From assembly GCA_937888615.1 (NCBI GenBank), contig CALABZ010000133.1, positions 19,383 to 83,382 of the forward strand: a stretch of DNA of 64,000 nucleotides. The letters are read 5' to 3'. This document shows positions 30,654-40,231 of the stretch, piece after piece. The notes under the pieces are model-generated. The model did no database searches and had not been told where the DNA came from. It was given only the letters and a program-made list of their open reading frames with translations. The DNA comes from an uncultured Lentisphaeria bacterium. GTDB taxonomy: Bacteria; Verrucomicrobiota; Lentisphaeria; Victivallales; Victivallaceae. The translations under genes and the position numbers were made by a program. Within the stretch, counting starts at the first letter, position 1. Every line of letters begins with the position of its first letter.

Positions 30654-33600
30654 ATGGGAGTCTTCAGGAAATTAGTCGGGCTGACAGCCTTGTTAATCGG
30701 TATTTCCATCCCGGCTTATGCCCAGGAATCCCAGCCGGCGCCTTCATTCAAGCGCATATTTTTCATCAATACCCATTCTTTTACCGACCTGTGGTCCTCG
30801 AACATTCGCGCCGGCCTGAAGAATTATCTGAAAAGCCATGGGGTTAAAGCAAGGTATGAGGAATATGAACTGGCCGTCCGTTTTCAACCCGGCATGCACC
30901 CGCGGCAGGTTGATATCGAGGCGCTGCAGTCCAAAATCAGCACTACGCCTTATGATTTGATCGTGGTATCGGACAATCCGGCGGCGGATCTTTTCATCAC
31001 TGGCAAACTCAAGGCGCCGCCGAATACTCCGCTGCTGGTTTCGGCTTATGCGGGAGCGTTGGGAGAGGAAATTCCCTCAAGTCTGAATATGACCGGAGTG
31101 AAGATGCCGGACAATCTGGTTGATAATATCCGTCTGACGCTGGCCCTGCGTCCGAACGCGGAGCGGATGGTGGTCATCACCGATCAGACCAGCGAACCGC
31201 GGTTCCGCTCCAAATTGCTCCGCAATGGCATCCCGGAGGAAAAGGTCGAGAAGCTTCAATATATCAGCGGCGGCCGTTATACGACTGATGAAATGCTCGG
31301 TGTGATTGAGTCGCTGCCGAAGGACTCCGTCGTGTTGTTCGCCTCGTGGCGTTCCTCCAAACAGGAGGACACGGAGGACTGCTACACGGTCCTGCCGCGG
31401 ATCAAAGATTATTTTCCCGGACTGATCATCGGGAAACTGGAATGTTTCATGGAATTGGGCAGTGTCGGGGGAGTCATGGCTTCGGGGGTCAAGCAGGGCG
31501 AGGCAGCCGGAGGACTTGCCGTTCGACTCCTGAACGGCGAACGGGCCAGAGATATTGCCGCCGTCACTGCGGAATCCGTTTATATGCTCAATTATCCGGC
31601 GTTGATCAGTGCCGGAATCAAAATGTCGGATGTGCCGCGACGCATTAAATTTCAGGCGGACGGAAGGTACCATGAGCTGGAACTGCTGAATTCGCCGCCC
31701 GGATTTCTTCAAAAACATTTGGTGAATCTGATTTTTCTCTCCATTTTCCTGCTGTTCGTGCTGTTGTTCCTTTGTCTGAATATTCTCTTCAAAAGTGCGG
31801 TGCAGAACAAGGTCAATACGATGATCGAAAACCTGCCGATGCGGGTTTTTGTGGTGAATCAATCGCTGGATGTGTTGTATTATTACGTGCCGGACTATCC
31901 GAAGGAAGAGGATATGACACTGCTGTTCCGGACCATGAACGAGTTTCCGAACGACATTCGGCAGCCTTTCATCAACGCGGTTCAGCAGGTATTCGCCACC
32001 GGGCGCAAAATCGAAATGGACTATAAGCTTCACGATCGCCTGCGGCACGCCAAATTTCTGGCATTGCCCCCTTCGAATCCATTTCGTCAGCCGGCGGTCA
32101 TGTGGATTTCCAGCGACATTACCGATCTTCACATGGTGCATCTGGAAACGTTCCGTCTGGCCGAACGCTTCCGGCTGGCCCTTGAGTCCATCAGCGACGG
32201 ATTGATCACCACCGACAACGAAGGTAATATTACGCTGATCAACCCCGTGGCCGCCAAGCTTACCGGTTATACCCAGGAAGAGGCGGAGGGGCTGCCGATC
32301 GACCAGGTTTACAAGGTGGTCAACTACCTAGACAACAGCAGGATGCCGTCCGCGCTGCGCAAGGCCCTGTTGACCGGTTCGGTGGTTAACCTGGCCAGCC
32401 ATACCGACCTGATCGCCAAGGACGGTACGCGGCGTCATATTTCGGACAGTGCCGCCCCAATCCGCGATTCGGACGGCAAGCTTAACGGCGGCGTCCTGGT
32501 ATTCCGCGACGTCACCGACGAATACGAAAAGCTGGATCGGCTCCGTACCAACGAGATTTTCATGCGCAATGCCGCCCGTATCGGCAAATTCACTTATTTC
32601 AGGTGCAGTAAATCCGGCAAACTTCTTTATATTCTGGAAGATGAAAATCTCTGGCCGTATGAAAACAATATCATGATCCCGCCCGAAAACTGGCTGGTGC
32701 CGGCTGATGTGGCAAACTTCAAGCGGGAATGGCAAAAGGTTTTCAGCGACGACGTGCCGGTGGTCAATATGTCGTATTCGGTTGACCTGGGCGGTGAAAG
32801 GCGTTACTTCGAAATGCGGGTGGAAAAATCGGTGAATGAAATCAGCGACCTCCCCGAATATTGCGGCGTTATCCACGACGTCACCTACGCCCGCCAGAGC
32901 GAGTTTCGTTACCGGGACAATATGGTCATGCTCGAAACCATCATGAACAACCTGCCCGGTTACGTTTTCGTGAAAAACATGGATAATGAACTTCGCTACA
33001 TGGTCTGCAACAGCAAGTTCGAAGACATGCTGGGGCTTTCCAAAAAACAGATTATCGGCGCCCGCGACCAGGATATCTACCGGGGCGACGACTTGTCTCC
33101 GGCTCGTTCTCCACTTGCCGGACAGGAGATTCTGGACATGGACGGCGGGCTCGACACCGTCGAACGCATCCGCAATGCGACCGGCAAGGAATATATCGTC
33201 CGCACGGTCAAAAACGTCGTTACCCAGTCCGACGGTTCACGGCTGCTGCTGGGCATGGGCGTTGACATTTCGCGGCAATACGAACTGGAACAGAAACAGA
33301 AAAACGCCATCGCCGCCCTGAACAGCCACGTCGAAAGTGAACGCATTATCAACCAACTGCTCAGCCGGATCAGCATCGAGAATAATTTCGCGCTGATGAT
33401 CGAAGAAATCCTGCGGACCATCGGCGTTTACGCCGGGGCGGACCGTTCCTATGTCTTCCTGTATCAGGCCGACAGTCATCCCGGATTCTCCAACAATTAC
33501 GAATGGCGGCGCGAGGGCGTGGACCGCGGGCTGGACAGTCTGACCGACGGCAGTATTTCCCGGCACGACAAATGGCACGACACGCTTCTCGCCCAGAGCG

Positions 33601-35387
33601 ATATCATCATCACCGACATGAGCAACCCGCCGCCGGGATTCGAAGACCAGGTGCATTCCCTCAAGCAGCAGGGAATCCGGTCGCTGATTATTTCGGGGAT
33701 CTGGATGGATAACAAGCTGGCCGGTTTCCTCGGGCTTGATTTCGTGAACAAGTCCAAGACGTTCTCCGGCGGCGACATCCATACGCTTCACAGCGCGGTG
33801 AACCTTTTCCTGATCGCCTGCGAACGGCGGCGGCAGGCCGACCAGATTGAAGACAGCGTCTCGCTTCAGCGCCAGATCGTGGACAATGTCACGATCCCGT
33901 TGACCATCCTTGACCATGACCATAACATCGTCACCGCCAACCCGAGTACCGCGCGTGAATACGGCGTACCTCTGAACCGGATCGCCGGCATGAAATATTA
34001 CGAGGTTATTTACAAGCACAAGGAACCGCCGCAATGGTGGCTTGAATCGGCATCGAAAGATACCACCGGAGTCACCACCACCGAGCAGGATATTAACGGG
34101 CGCAAACAGGTAATCACCGTGGTGCCGCTGTTTGACCGGCATGAAAAATTGAAATATTTCCTGATATCGGCGGTCGATATCACCGAGATTACCCGCCAGA
34201 AGCAGGAACTCCAGCGGGCAATGGAACTGGCGCAGGCCGCCGATCGCGCCAAGAGTTTCTTCCTGGCCACGGTCAGCCATGAACTGCGTACGCCGCTGAA
34301 CGCGGTGATCGGCTTCAGCGAACTGCTTCAGCATGACGATATCGGGCACGACGAACAGCTCGAATATCTGCGCTCGATCAATTTCGCCGGCAACGCTCTG
34401 CTGAACCTGATCAACGATGTGCTCGATCTGTCGCGGCTTGAGGCCGGTCAGATGAGTATGAGCACGGTCAAGACCGATGTTTCACAGCTTGTTCACGGCA
34501 TCGTATCCGTATTCAAGCTGAAGGCGCAGGAGAAAAACATCTTCCTGAAAATGGACTGTTCGGGTATTCAGTATCCGCTTTATATCGACAATCTGCGGTT
34601 GCGGCAAATCATCCTGAACCTGGTCGGCAACGCGGTCAAATTCACCTCGAACGGCGGTGTCACCATTCTCGGCAGTTTCGAGCCGGACAAAGACGGCAAT
34701 ACCGGTACGCTGAGGATTGACGTCAGCGACACCGGGATCGGGATTCTGCCGGAGAATGCGGAAAAGATTTTCGATCCGTTCGTACAGGAGGGATTTACCC
34801 GCGGGCACCATGTGTACGAAGGTTCCGGTCTGGGACTGGCTATTACACAGCGCATGGTCAACCAGATGGGCGGGGACATCAAGCTGGACACCGAGGCGGG
34901 GAAAGGCAGTACGTTTACGGTGCGGCTGAAAAATATCAAATTCGAAGAAGAAAGCCTTTCCGAAGATATTCAACCCGAGCATCCGGTCTTTGTGAAACCC
35001 GAAACCGGCTATCGGGCGTTGATAGTGGATGACGTGCAATTGAACTTGAAGCTCCTGCAGGCGATGCTGCGCAAGCTCAATATCGAAGCGGTACCGACCA
35101 ACTCCGGCAAGGGGGCGCTTGAGATTCTGGAAAAAGACAAGCGGTTCGATATGATCCTGACCGACTTATGGATGCCCGGCATGAGCGGCACGGCCCTGAC
35201 CCGGATCATCAAAGACGATCCCGCGACCCGAAACATTCCGGTGATTGCGATTACCGCGGATACGGAAATCATCCAGAACTCCAACAGTCTGGTCGACGGC
35301 ACGATCCTGAAACCGATCACTGTGGAAACCCTGTCCAAGACCATCCACGCCGTGATGTGCAAAAAGAGGGACGAACAGCCGGCATAA
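30654..35387 (+). CDS. Hybrid sensor histidine kinase with periplasmic substrate-binding-like domain, PAS and GAF domains, and receiver
   Basis: 1577 residues. Signal peptide 1-24; residues about 34-320 resemble the ABC-transporter substrate-binding-like domain (PF04392 type) used by some sensors; one membrane helix at about 356-378. In the cytoplasm: about four PAS-like modules (395-875, e.g. S-D-G-L-I-T-T-D-N-E-G-N-I), a GAF-like domain (about 900-1060), another PAS (1080-1190), the dimerisation domain with His1209 (V-S-H-E-L-R-T-P-L-N), an ATPase domain (D-T-G-I-G-I-L-P, G-S-G-L-G-L-A-I) and a receiver with Asp1504 (L-T-D-L-W-M-P-G). It has no HPt domain of its own. AAGGAAA precedes ATG 30654. 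It likely senses a small periplasmic ligand and feeds a phosphorelay; the next gene is a STAS protein. Confidence 0.92.
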   Translation: MGVFRKLVGLTALLIGISIPAYAQESQPAPSFKRIFFINTHSFTDLWSSNIRAGLKNYLKSHGVKARYEEYELAVRFQPGMHPRQVDIEALQSKISTTPYDLIVVSDNPAADLFITGKLKAPPNTPLLVSAYAGALGEEIPSSLNMTGVKMPDNLVDNIRLTLALRPNAERMVVITDQTSEPRFRSKLLRNGIPEEKVEKLQYISGGRYTTDEMLGVIESLPKDSVVLFASWRSSKQEDTEDCYTVLPRIKDYFPGLIIGKLECFMELGSVGGVMASGVKQGEAAGGLAVRLLNGERARDIAAVTAESVYMLNYPALISAGIKMSDVPRRIKFQADGRYHELELLNSPPGFLQKHLVNLIFLSIFLLFVLLFLCLNILFKSAVQNKVNTMIENLPMRVFVVNQSLDVLYYYVPDYPKEEDMTLLFRTMNEFPNDIRQPFINAVQQVFATGRKIEMDYKLHDRLRHAKFLALPPSNPFRQPAVMWISSDITDLHMVHLETFRLAERFRLALESISDGLITTDNEGNITLINPVAAKLTGYTQEEAEGLPIDQVYKVVNYLDNSRMPSALRKALLTGSVVNLASHTDLIAKDGTRRHISDSAAPIRDSDGKLNGGVLVFRDVTDEYEKLDRLRTNEIFMRNAARIGKFTYFRCSKSGKLLYILEDENLWPYENNIMIPPENWLVPADVANFKREWQKVFSDDVPVVNMSYSVDLGGERRYFEMRVEKSVNEISDLPEYCGVIHDVTYARQSEFRYRDNMVMLETIMNNLPGYVFVKNMDNELRYMVCNSKFEDMLGLSKKQIIGARDQDIYRGDDLSPARSPLAGQEILDMDGGLDTVERIRNATGKEYIVRTVKNVVTQSDGSRLLLGMGVDISRQYELEQKQKNAIAALNSHVESERIINQLLSRISIENNFALMIEEILRTIGVYAGADRSYVFLYQADSHPGFSNNYEWRREGVDRGLDSLTDGSISRHDKWHDTLLAQSDIIITDMSNPPPGFEDQVHSLKQQGIRSLIISGIWMDNKLAGFLGLDFVNKSKTFSGGDIHTLHSAVNLFLIACERRRQADQIEDSVSLQRQIVDNVTIPLTILDHDHNIVTANPSTAREYGVPLNRIAGMKYYEVIYKHKEPPQWWLESASKDTTGVTTTEQDINGRKQVITVVPLFDRHEKLKYFLISAVDITEITRQKQELQRAMELAQAADRAKSFFLATVSHELRTPLNAVIGFSELLQHDDIGHDEQLEYLRSINFAGNALLNLINDVLDLSRLEAGQMSMSTVKTDVSQLVHGIVSVFKLKAQEKNIFLKMDCSGIQYPLYIDNLRLRQIILNLVGNAVKFTSNGGVTILGSFEPDKDGNTGTLRIDVSDTGIGILPENAEKIFDPFVQEGFTRGHHVYEGSGLGLAITQRMVNQMGGDIKLDTEAGKGSTFTVRLKNIKFEEESLSEDIQPEHPVFVKPETGYRALIVDDVQLNLKLLQAMLRKLNIEAVPTNSGKGALEILEKDKRFDMILTDLWMPGMSGTALTRIIKDDPATRNIPVIAITADTEIIQNSNSLVDGTILKPITVETLSKTIHAVMCKKRDEQPA

Positions 35388-35533
35388 TAATACGTTTTCG
35401 GGCGTTTCCGGAGGGATGTTCCGAGGAGTGGAACGGGAACGGCAGGTTGAAAAATATAACTTGGGTTTTATACTTTTCCCCAAAATACCGGGGAAGGGAA
35501 TTCCCTATGTTTGCAAAAAACTTATTTAGTTAT

Positions 35534-35562
35534 TTGGATTTTTAATAAAGTTGGTGTATATT
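35534..35562 (+). promoter_or_regulatory. Promoter of the STAS-polysaccharide operon
   Basis: -35 TTGGAT (35534-35539), exactly 17-base spacer, -10 TATATT (35557-35562). The transcript would have a leader of about 75 bases before ATG 35644, with GAGGAG upstream of the start. The lipoprotein promoter at 45958-45987 has the same two hexamers. Confidence 0.5.
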
Positions 35563-35643
35563 ATTCAGTTGAAGGAACAAGGGTGGCAGCTTCAGGCTAA
35601 AGCTTAAACTGGTGTAATAGATTCTCTAGAGGAGTGATCATAT

Positions 35644-35979
35644 ATGGAATTGGATTGTTATAACAAGGACGGCGTTTCAGTCATTGCAATCAGGGGACGC
35701 CTGTCTGCGGAAAACGTGGAGGAGCTGCGCTCGAAATTCCTTGATTTATTCACCAAACAGCGTAATTTTGTTTTTGACCTTGCCGAAATGGAAAATCTGG
35801 ACTCCACCGGCCTGGGGGCGATCGTATTCTGCCTGAAAAGCTGTTCGGAATTTGACGGAGTGTTGAAACTGGCCCGCCTGAACCAGAAATCACGCCTCAT
35901 TTTCGACATCACCAAAGCATACCGCATTTTCGATATTTATGATGATCTGGACGAAGCGATAAAGGCGGCAAAACAATAA
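35644..35979 (+). CDS. STAS-domain anti-sigma factor antagonist-like protein
   Basis: 111 residues forming a single STAS domain. The phosphorylation site is Ser54 in N-L-D-S-T-G-L-G, as in SpoIIAA/RsbV and in SypA of Vibrio fischeri. GAGGAG lies upstream of ATG 35644. It is the first gene of the polysaccharide operon: the phosphoglycosyl transferase start follows after 26 bp. A matching kinase/phosphatase, the REC-PP2C-RsbW-like protein, is encoded at 50168-51763. I infer that this protein is a phosphorylation-controlled switch for polysaccharide production, not necessarily for a sigma factor; no sigma gene is near. Confidence 0.9.
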   Translation: MELDCYNKDGVSVIAIRGRLSAENVEELRSKFLDLFTKQRNFVFDLAEMENLDSTGLGAIVFCLKSCSEFDGVLKLARLNQKSRLIFDITKAYRIFDIYDDLDEAIKAAKQ

Positions 35980-36005
35980 CGATATTGGAATTCTGGATTT
36001 TATAC

Positions 36006-36746
36006 ATGGGCGAAACCACCGATAAAAAGTCCCGGACTTCAAAGGAAGATCTTGAACTTATTGAGTTTCTAATGGGGCGCCGGCATGGCATGGAAGTGTC
36101 CCACGCGACCCTCAAGATCAAGATATGGAATTTTACCATCAGAAGTACCTATGTTTTTAAGCGCGCTCTGGATGTTATCGGAAGCGTGCTTCTGTTGCTG
36201 TGCCTTTTGCCGGTGTTTATCGTGACGGCGATCTGGCTGAAACTGGACTCGCCGGGACCGCTGATTTACCGGCAGGTACGGGTGGGGCTGAACGGCAAAC
36301 ACTTCAATTTCTATAAGTTCCGCTCCATGTATACCGATGCCGACGCCCGTTTGGAAGAGCTTGAGTCGCAGAATGAATCCGCCGACGGGGTGATCTTTAA
36401 AATGAAGAACGATCCCCGAATCACGCATTGCGGCCGTTTTATCCGCAAGTACAGCGTCGATGAACTGCCGCAGTTGATCAATGTGCTGCTTGGCGATATG
36501 AGTCTGGTTGGTCCCCGCCCGCCGATGCCGAAAGAAGTGGACCAGTATTCTCTTGACGATCGCAAGCGTCTTCAGATCCTGCCGGGCATTACCTGTCTGT
36601 GGCAGATATCGGGCAGGAGTGATATCCCGTTCAACAAACAGGTACAGCTCGACAAGGAATATATCAAGAGCCACAGCATTTGGAAAGATCTTCTGATTCT
36701 CATAAAAACAATTCCGGCCGTTCTGACCGGGCGGGGAGCTTATTGA
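36006..36746 (+). CDS. Polyisoprenyl-phosphate sugar-1-phosphate transferase (bacterial sugar transferase)
   Basis: 246 residues from ATG 36006 (a TTG at 35985 is possible). It is a short monotopic phosphoglycosyl transferase preceded by about 45 charged residues. The re-entrant helix is R-A-L-D-V-I-G-S-V-L-L-L-L-C-L-L-P; K-L-D-S-P-G-P-L-I-Y and Y-K-F-R-S-M-Y follow. The catalytic Asp152-Glu153 pair is in V-D-E-L-P-Q-L-I-N-V and the substrate-binding V-G-P-R-P motif is intact. It transfers a sugar-1-phosphate from a nucleotide sugar to undecaprenyl phosphate to begin each polysaccharide repeat. It is followed 3 bp later by a related but degenerate fusion protein. Confidence 0.93.
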   Translation: MGETTDKKSRTSKEDLELIEFLMGRRHGMEVSHATLKIKIWNFTIRSTYVFKRALDVIGSVLLLLCLLPVFIVTAIWLKLDSPGPLIYRQVRVGLNGKHFNFYKFRSMYTDADARLEELESQNESADGVIFKMKNDPRITHCGRFIRKYSVDELPQLINVLLGDMSLVGPRPPMPKEVDQYSLDDRKRLQILPGITCLWQISGRSDIPFNKQVQLDKEYIKSHSIWKDLLILIKTIPAVLTGRGAY

Positions 36747-36749
36747 CCG

Positions 36750-38165
36750 ATGAAAGCGATCATATACTGCAAAGAACAAGGAATGGAATGGGTGCGCAGC
36801 TTTTTTCCCGGTTATTCCCCCTATATGCTTCCGGTCGGGAATAAGCCGCTGCTGGAATTCATCATTGACTTCTGCATCCTCGCCGGCATCCACGACATCC
36901 GCCTGATTTTCAATGTCGATGAGCCCGAATGCGTGGGTTATTTCGAAGAGGGAACCCGATATGGGGTGAGAATCAGCTATTCGCATGTGTCCGATGGGAC
37001 GGCATTCCGGGACATCATCGCCCAGAACAAGACGTTTTGCGGCGAGAACGACATTTTTTACTTCCAGGGGTTTCGTTTCGTCGAATACGACAAGAACGAA
37101 CCGTTCAAGCTGGCGGTCGGTGAAGACGAGGTGTTCGGCTGTCTGGACCGGGAGACCGGCGGTTATGTGGTGTTGGGAAAAAATCGCCTCGGTTCGATTC
37201 CGCCGGAGAACCGCGATATTTCGCGGGGCGGGATTGAGATCCGGGAGTCCCGGATCTCGGGGCTGAAGGATTATTTCGACTGGAATATGCGGATGGTCTA
37301 CGAACTCCGTTCGAATTACAACCTGCCGGGCTACAGCGACTCCCAGGCGTTTATTGTTGGCCGCAATGTCCAGATTCCGAAGGATGCGGAGATTGCCACG
37401 CCGGTGATTTTCGGCAATCTGGTTCAATTGGGGAACAGGGCCCGAATTGGTCCCGGGGTAATTATCGGGGATCATTCGCTGGTTGACAGCGACGTAGTCA
37501 TTCACGACGCCATTGTATTCGACAACTCCTATGTCGGGTGCAATCTGGAAATCATCAATAAAATCTGCTACCGCAACTATCTGATCGACCCGATCAATGA
37601 AATTAAAATCGATATCATCGATGAATTGCTGATGACCGAAACCGTTAAAAACGGCATCTGGAAATGTCCGATTACCCAGCGTGTCATCGCGTTTCTCATG
37701 CTGCTTATCTATGCGGTGCCGTTTGCGATTCTCCGTCCGTTCCTGAAAATCAAGGCGGTGGAGCTGGACTGTTTCATGGATCAGCAGCACCGGCGGAAGC
37801 TGAAACTGCGGTTGTACATCACTCCGCCGGAAGGATGGGCCTGTCGTTATTTCCTGAAACTGAGCCTCGACCGCTATCACCTGCTGCCGCTGGTCCTGAA
37901 CAAGACACTGCGTCTGGTTGGCAGCTATATCCTTGAGGCGACCGAGGAAAACGCCGAATTGCTGAAGCAGTTTCCCGATTACGCCCCGGGGATATTTTGT
38001 TATTCCGAATATCTGGAGCATGGTCACAATCCCGACCAGCGCGCCATTGACGAGCAATACTACATGTACCACGCGAGTTTCTGGAGTAATTTCAAAATTC
38101 TGAAAGGCATTTTAATGCACAACCTGTTGAAGCAGGACATCGACAAACAACCCTTGAGGTACTGA
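36750..38165 (+). CDS. Nucleotidyltransferase-like / left-handed beta-helix protein fused to a degenerate sugar transferase
   Basis: 471 residues. Residues 1-200 follow a sugar-nucleotide pyrophosphorylase fold (M-L-P-V-G-N-K-P-L-L-E-F-I-I) but the usual G-x-G-T-R-L loop before it is absent. Residues about 205-275 look like a left-handed beta-helix (I-F-G-N-L-V-Q-L-G-N-R-A-R-I-G-P-G-V-I-I-G). From residue 307 a hydrophobic segment and a C-terminal domain match the preceding transferase: L-P-L-V-L-N-K-T-L-R-L-V-G-S-Y-I aligns with L-P-Q-L-I-N-V-L-L-G-D-M-S-L-V-G-P-R-P, then A-P-G-I and an S-F-W-S-N-F-K-I-L end. The catalytic Asp-Glu and the Pro-Arg-Pro are missing. It is probably a non-catalytic partner or regulator of the neighbouring enzyme. 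Confidence 0.7.
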   Translation: MKAIIYCKEQGMEWVRSFFPGYSPYMLPVGNKPLLEFIIDFCILAGIHDIRLIFNVDEPECVGYFEEGTRYGVRISYSHVSDGTAFRDIIAQNKTFCGENDIFYFQGFRFVEYDKNEPFKLAVGEDEVFGCLDRETGGYVVLGKNRLGSIPPENRDISRGGIEIRESRISGLKDYFDWNMRMVYELRSNYNLPGYSDSQAFIVGRNVQIPKDAEIATPVIFGNLVQLGNRARIGPGVIIGDHSLVDSDVVIHDAIVFDNSYVGCNLEIINKICYRNYLIDPINEIKIDIIDELLMTETVKNGIWKCPITQRVIAFLMLLIYAVPFAILRPFLKIKAVELDCFMDQQHRRKLKLRLYITPPEGWACRYFLKLSLDRYHLLPLVLNKTLRLVGSYILEATEENAELLKQFPDYAPGIFCYSEYLEHGHNPDQRAIDEQYYMYHASFWSNFKILKGILMHNLLKQDIDKQPLRY

Positions 38166-38167
38166 TT

Positions 38168-40231
38168 ATGCAATGGAATAAAAATAGAATGCCTCAGGAA
38201 CTTCCCGATGAAAGCAAAACAGAAATTGAGAATCATCAGGAACGAAGTGAACTGATTCTCCTGACCAACCTGCTCCAGCGCGATATCCGCTGTTGGTTTG
38301 TCGCGATATACAAAGGATGGATTTTCTATGCGGTGCTGCCGCTGCTTTTCTGCATAGCCTTTTTCCTGTTTCGTTATCTGACGGCGCCCAAACTCTACTC
38401 CAGCAGTTGCGGCCTGATCCGCCAGGAGCTCACCGATCTTCGGAACAGCGGCCTGCCTCCGGGTTATTCCAATATCCAGCGCCAGGTTATTTTGAACATG
38501 ATGGACGGGCGGTCGGTTTTGGAACAGACGGTCCTGCGCCTGAATCTGCCGTATTCCTATCGGAGCTTGTTCAGCAGGATTTCGGTGGCGCTGACCGCGC
38601 GGAATTCCAATTATTTCATTATTTCCGCCATTGACAATGATCCCGAAATGTCCGCCAAAATCGCCAACACCATGGCGGAAGCCTTTATCGAAGACTATAA
38701 GAAATTGATCCGTTCAAACCTGGAACGGATGTATGAGAACCGTATCCGCAACCAGGCCGGACTTGAAAAGGAGATTTCCGCCATTCAGCAGCGGCTGAAA
38801 AGCATGTACAAAGAATGCGAGCTGAACAGTATTGACCGGGAAGAGGCCAACAACAATCAACGGATTATGTTGACCGAGGACCGGATTTCCCAGGCCAACA
38901 CCCAGATCGCCGCTTTCAAGGAACGGCTTAACGAATTGGAAATCCGGCTGCCGGATGTTCCGGAATCCATTATTACCTACAGCGAAAGCAACGCCAAAAA
39001 CGATCAGCAGTTGATTCAGGCCAGGCAGAAACTTTCGGAGATGCTGGAACGGTATACCGAAGAGAACCCGCGAATCATCAACCAGCGCAGTCTGGTGGCA
39101 AAACTGGAAGCTGAATATCGGGCTCGTGAAGGCGTTGACGAGACGCCGTCAAAGGTGGTCACCGGTCTCAACCCGGAATATATCCAGATCAAGCGCGACA
39201 TCAACAAGCTGAGCTCCGAAATCGTCTCCAGCCAGAGCGAGATAAAGGAATTTACGGAAAGACTCGTGGAGTTCCGTACAAGGAGAGAACTTCTCACTCG
39301 TCTCGGTCCCGATTTGCGGGCATTGGAAAGCGAATTGCGCCAGAAAAAGAACATGCTGGATGTCGAAAACGTTCTCATCAAAGAATTGGAATTGTTTCTG
39401 GAACGTTCCTTTTCCGACATTTCAATCCAGGAGCCGGCGCGTGCTCCGAACGGTCCGCTGCCCCGCAGACTGAGTCTGTTCGGGGTGCTTGGATTCCTGT
39501 TCGGCATTTTCCTGGCCACCACGATTGTCCTGATTCGGGAACTGCTGAACCTGACTACCCGTTCCGAAACCGACATGGTCAAGGCGCTTCATCTTCCGCC
39601 GCTTGCCACCCTTCCGGTGCTTGAGCATAAATATCGTGCCGATTTTTATGGTGCGCTTCAGCTCACAGTGACTCATGTGGACGATATTCTTCAAGGTGAA
39701 CATTCCCGCAAGCCGGCATTTGCGGTCATAGCCCCTTATTACAGTGCCGATATCAATACCGAGCTTTTCGATGATCTTTACGAATCCATCGCCATCCGCA
39801 AGGATTGGAGCTACACCGTGATCCGGAGCGCCCCGGACAATGAAGACACCACGATCATTCCCTACCTGATCAACGACTACCTTTATCAATTGTCCCAAGA
39901 GTGCCCGAAGCCGAATAAGAAAAAAACGCTGTATTTCAAACTGGATGATTTGTCGTTTATCTCGCCGCCCGGCGCCAAAGACGTCGAAAAACTGCTGTCC
40001 GCCCTGCAATGCGACATTGTGTTCTGGGAACTTTTCGATTTTGAGTTGCACCGGCAACTGTTTGTTGAAATTACCAAAACAGCCAATTTTACGATCATCC
40101 CGATGCGCTATGAGAAGACATCCAAGACGAAAGTATTCCGAATGCTCAGGCAATTCCGTACGTCGGGTGTGGAAAATGTTTTCGGCTTACTTTTTGATAT
40201 TTCAATTAAATTTTATCGCAGGTCATTATGA
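38168..40231 (+). CDS. Polysaccharide chain-length/co-polymerase protein (Wzz/GumC type) with degenerate kinase-like end
   Basis: 687 residues. Membrane helices at about 52-72 and 435-459 bracket a periplasmic domain. The N-terminal part after helix 1 is a Wzz fold (L-Y-S-S-S-C-G-L-I-R). Residues about 190-420 are a long coiled coil. P-A-R-A-P-N-G-P-L-P-R-R before the second helix is the usual proline-rich Wzz segment. The cytoplasmic 200 residues occupy the place of a BY-tyrosine kinase, but the Walker A glycine-lysine loop is absent (F-A-V-I-A-P-Y-Y-S-A-D-I) and there is no C-terminal tyrosine cluster. It should control polymer length and export with the outer-membrane protein that follows and overlaps it by 4 bases. 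Confidence 0.88.
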   Translation: MQWNKNRMPQELPDESKTEIENHQERSELILLTNLLQRDIRCWFVAIYKGWIFYAVLPLLFCIAFFLFRYLTAPKLYSSSCGLIRQELTDLRNSGLPPGYSNIQRQVILNMMDGRSVLEQTVLRLNLPYSYRSLFSRISVALTARNSNYFIISAIDNDPEMSAKIANTMAEAFIEDYKKLIRSNLERMYENRIRNQAGLEKEISAIQQRLKSMYKECELNSIDREEANNNQRIMLTEDRISQANTQIAAFKERLNELEIRLPDVPESIITYSESNAKNDQQLIQARQKLSEMLERYTEENPRIINQRSLVAKLEAEYRAREGVDETPSKVVTGLNPEYIQIKRDINKLSSEIVSSQSEIKEFTERLVEFRTRRELLTRLGPDLRALESELRQKKNMLDVENVLIKELELFLERSFSDISIQEPARAPNGPLPRRLSLFGVLGFLFGIFLATTIVLIRELLNLTTRSETDMVKALHLPPLATLPVLEHKYRADFYGALQLTVTHVDDILQGEHSRKPAFAVIAPYYSADINTELFDDLYESIAIRKDWSYTVIRSAPDNEDTTIIPYLINDYLYQLSQECPKPNKKKTLYFKLDDLSFISPPGAKDVEKLLSALQCDIVFWELFDFELHRQLFVEITKTANFTIIPMRYEKTSKTKVFRMLRQFRTSGVENVFGLLFDISIKFYRRSL

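Noticed and set aside
36069..38072. 667-codon minus-strand frame over the PGT and the fusion protein
   Set aside because: Antisense to an intact operon, no signal or domain pattern.
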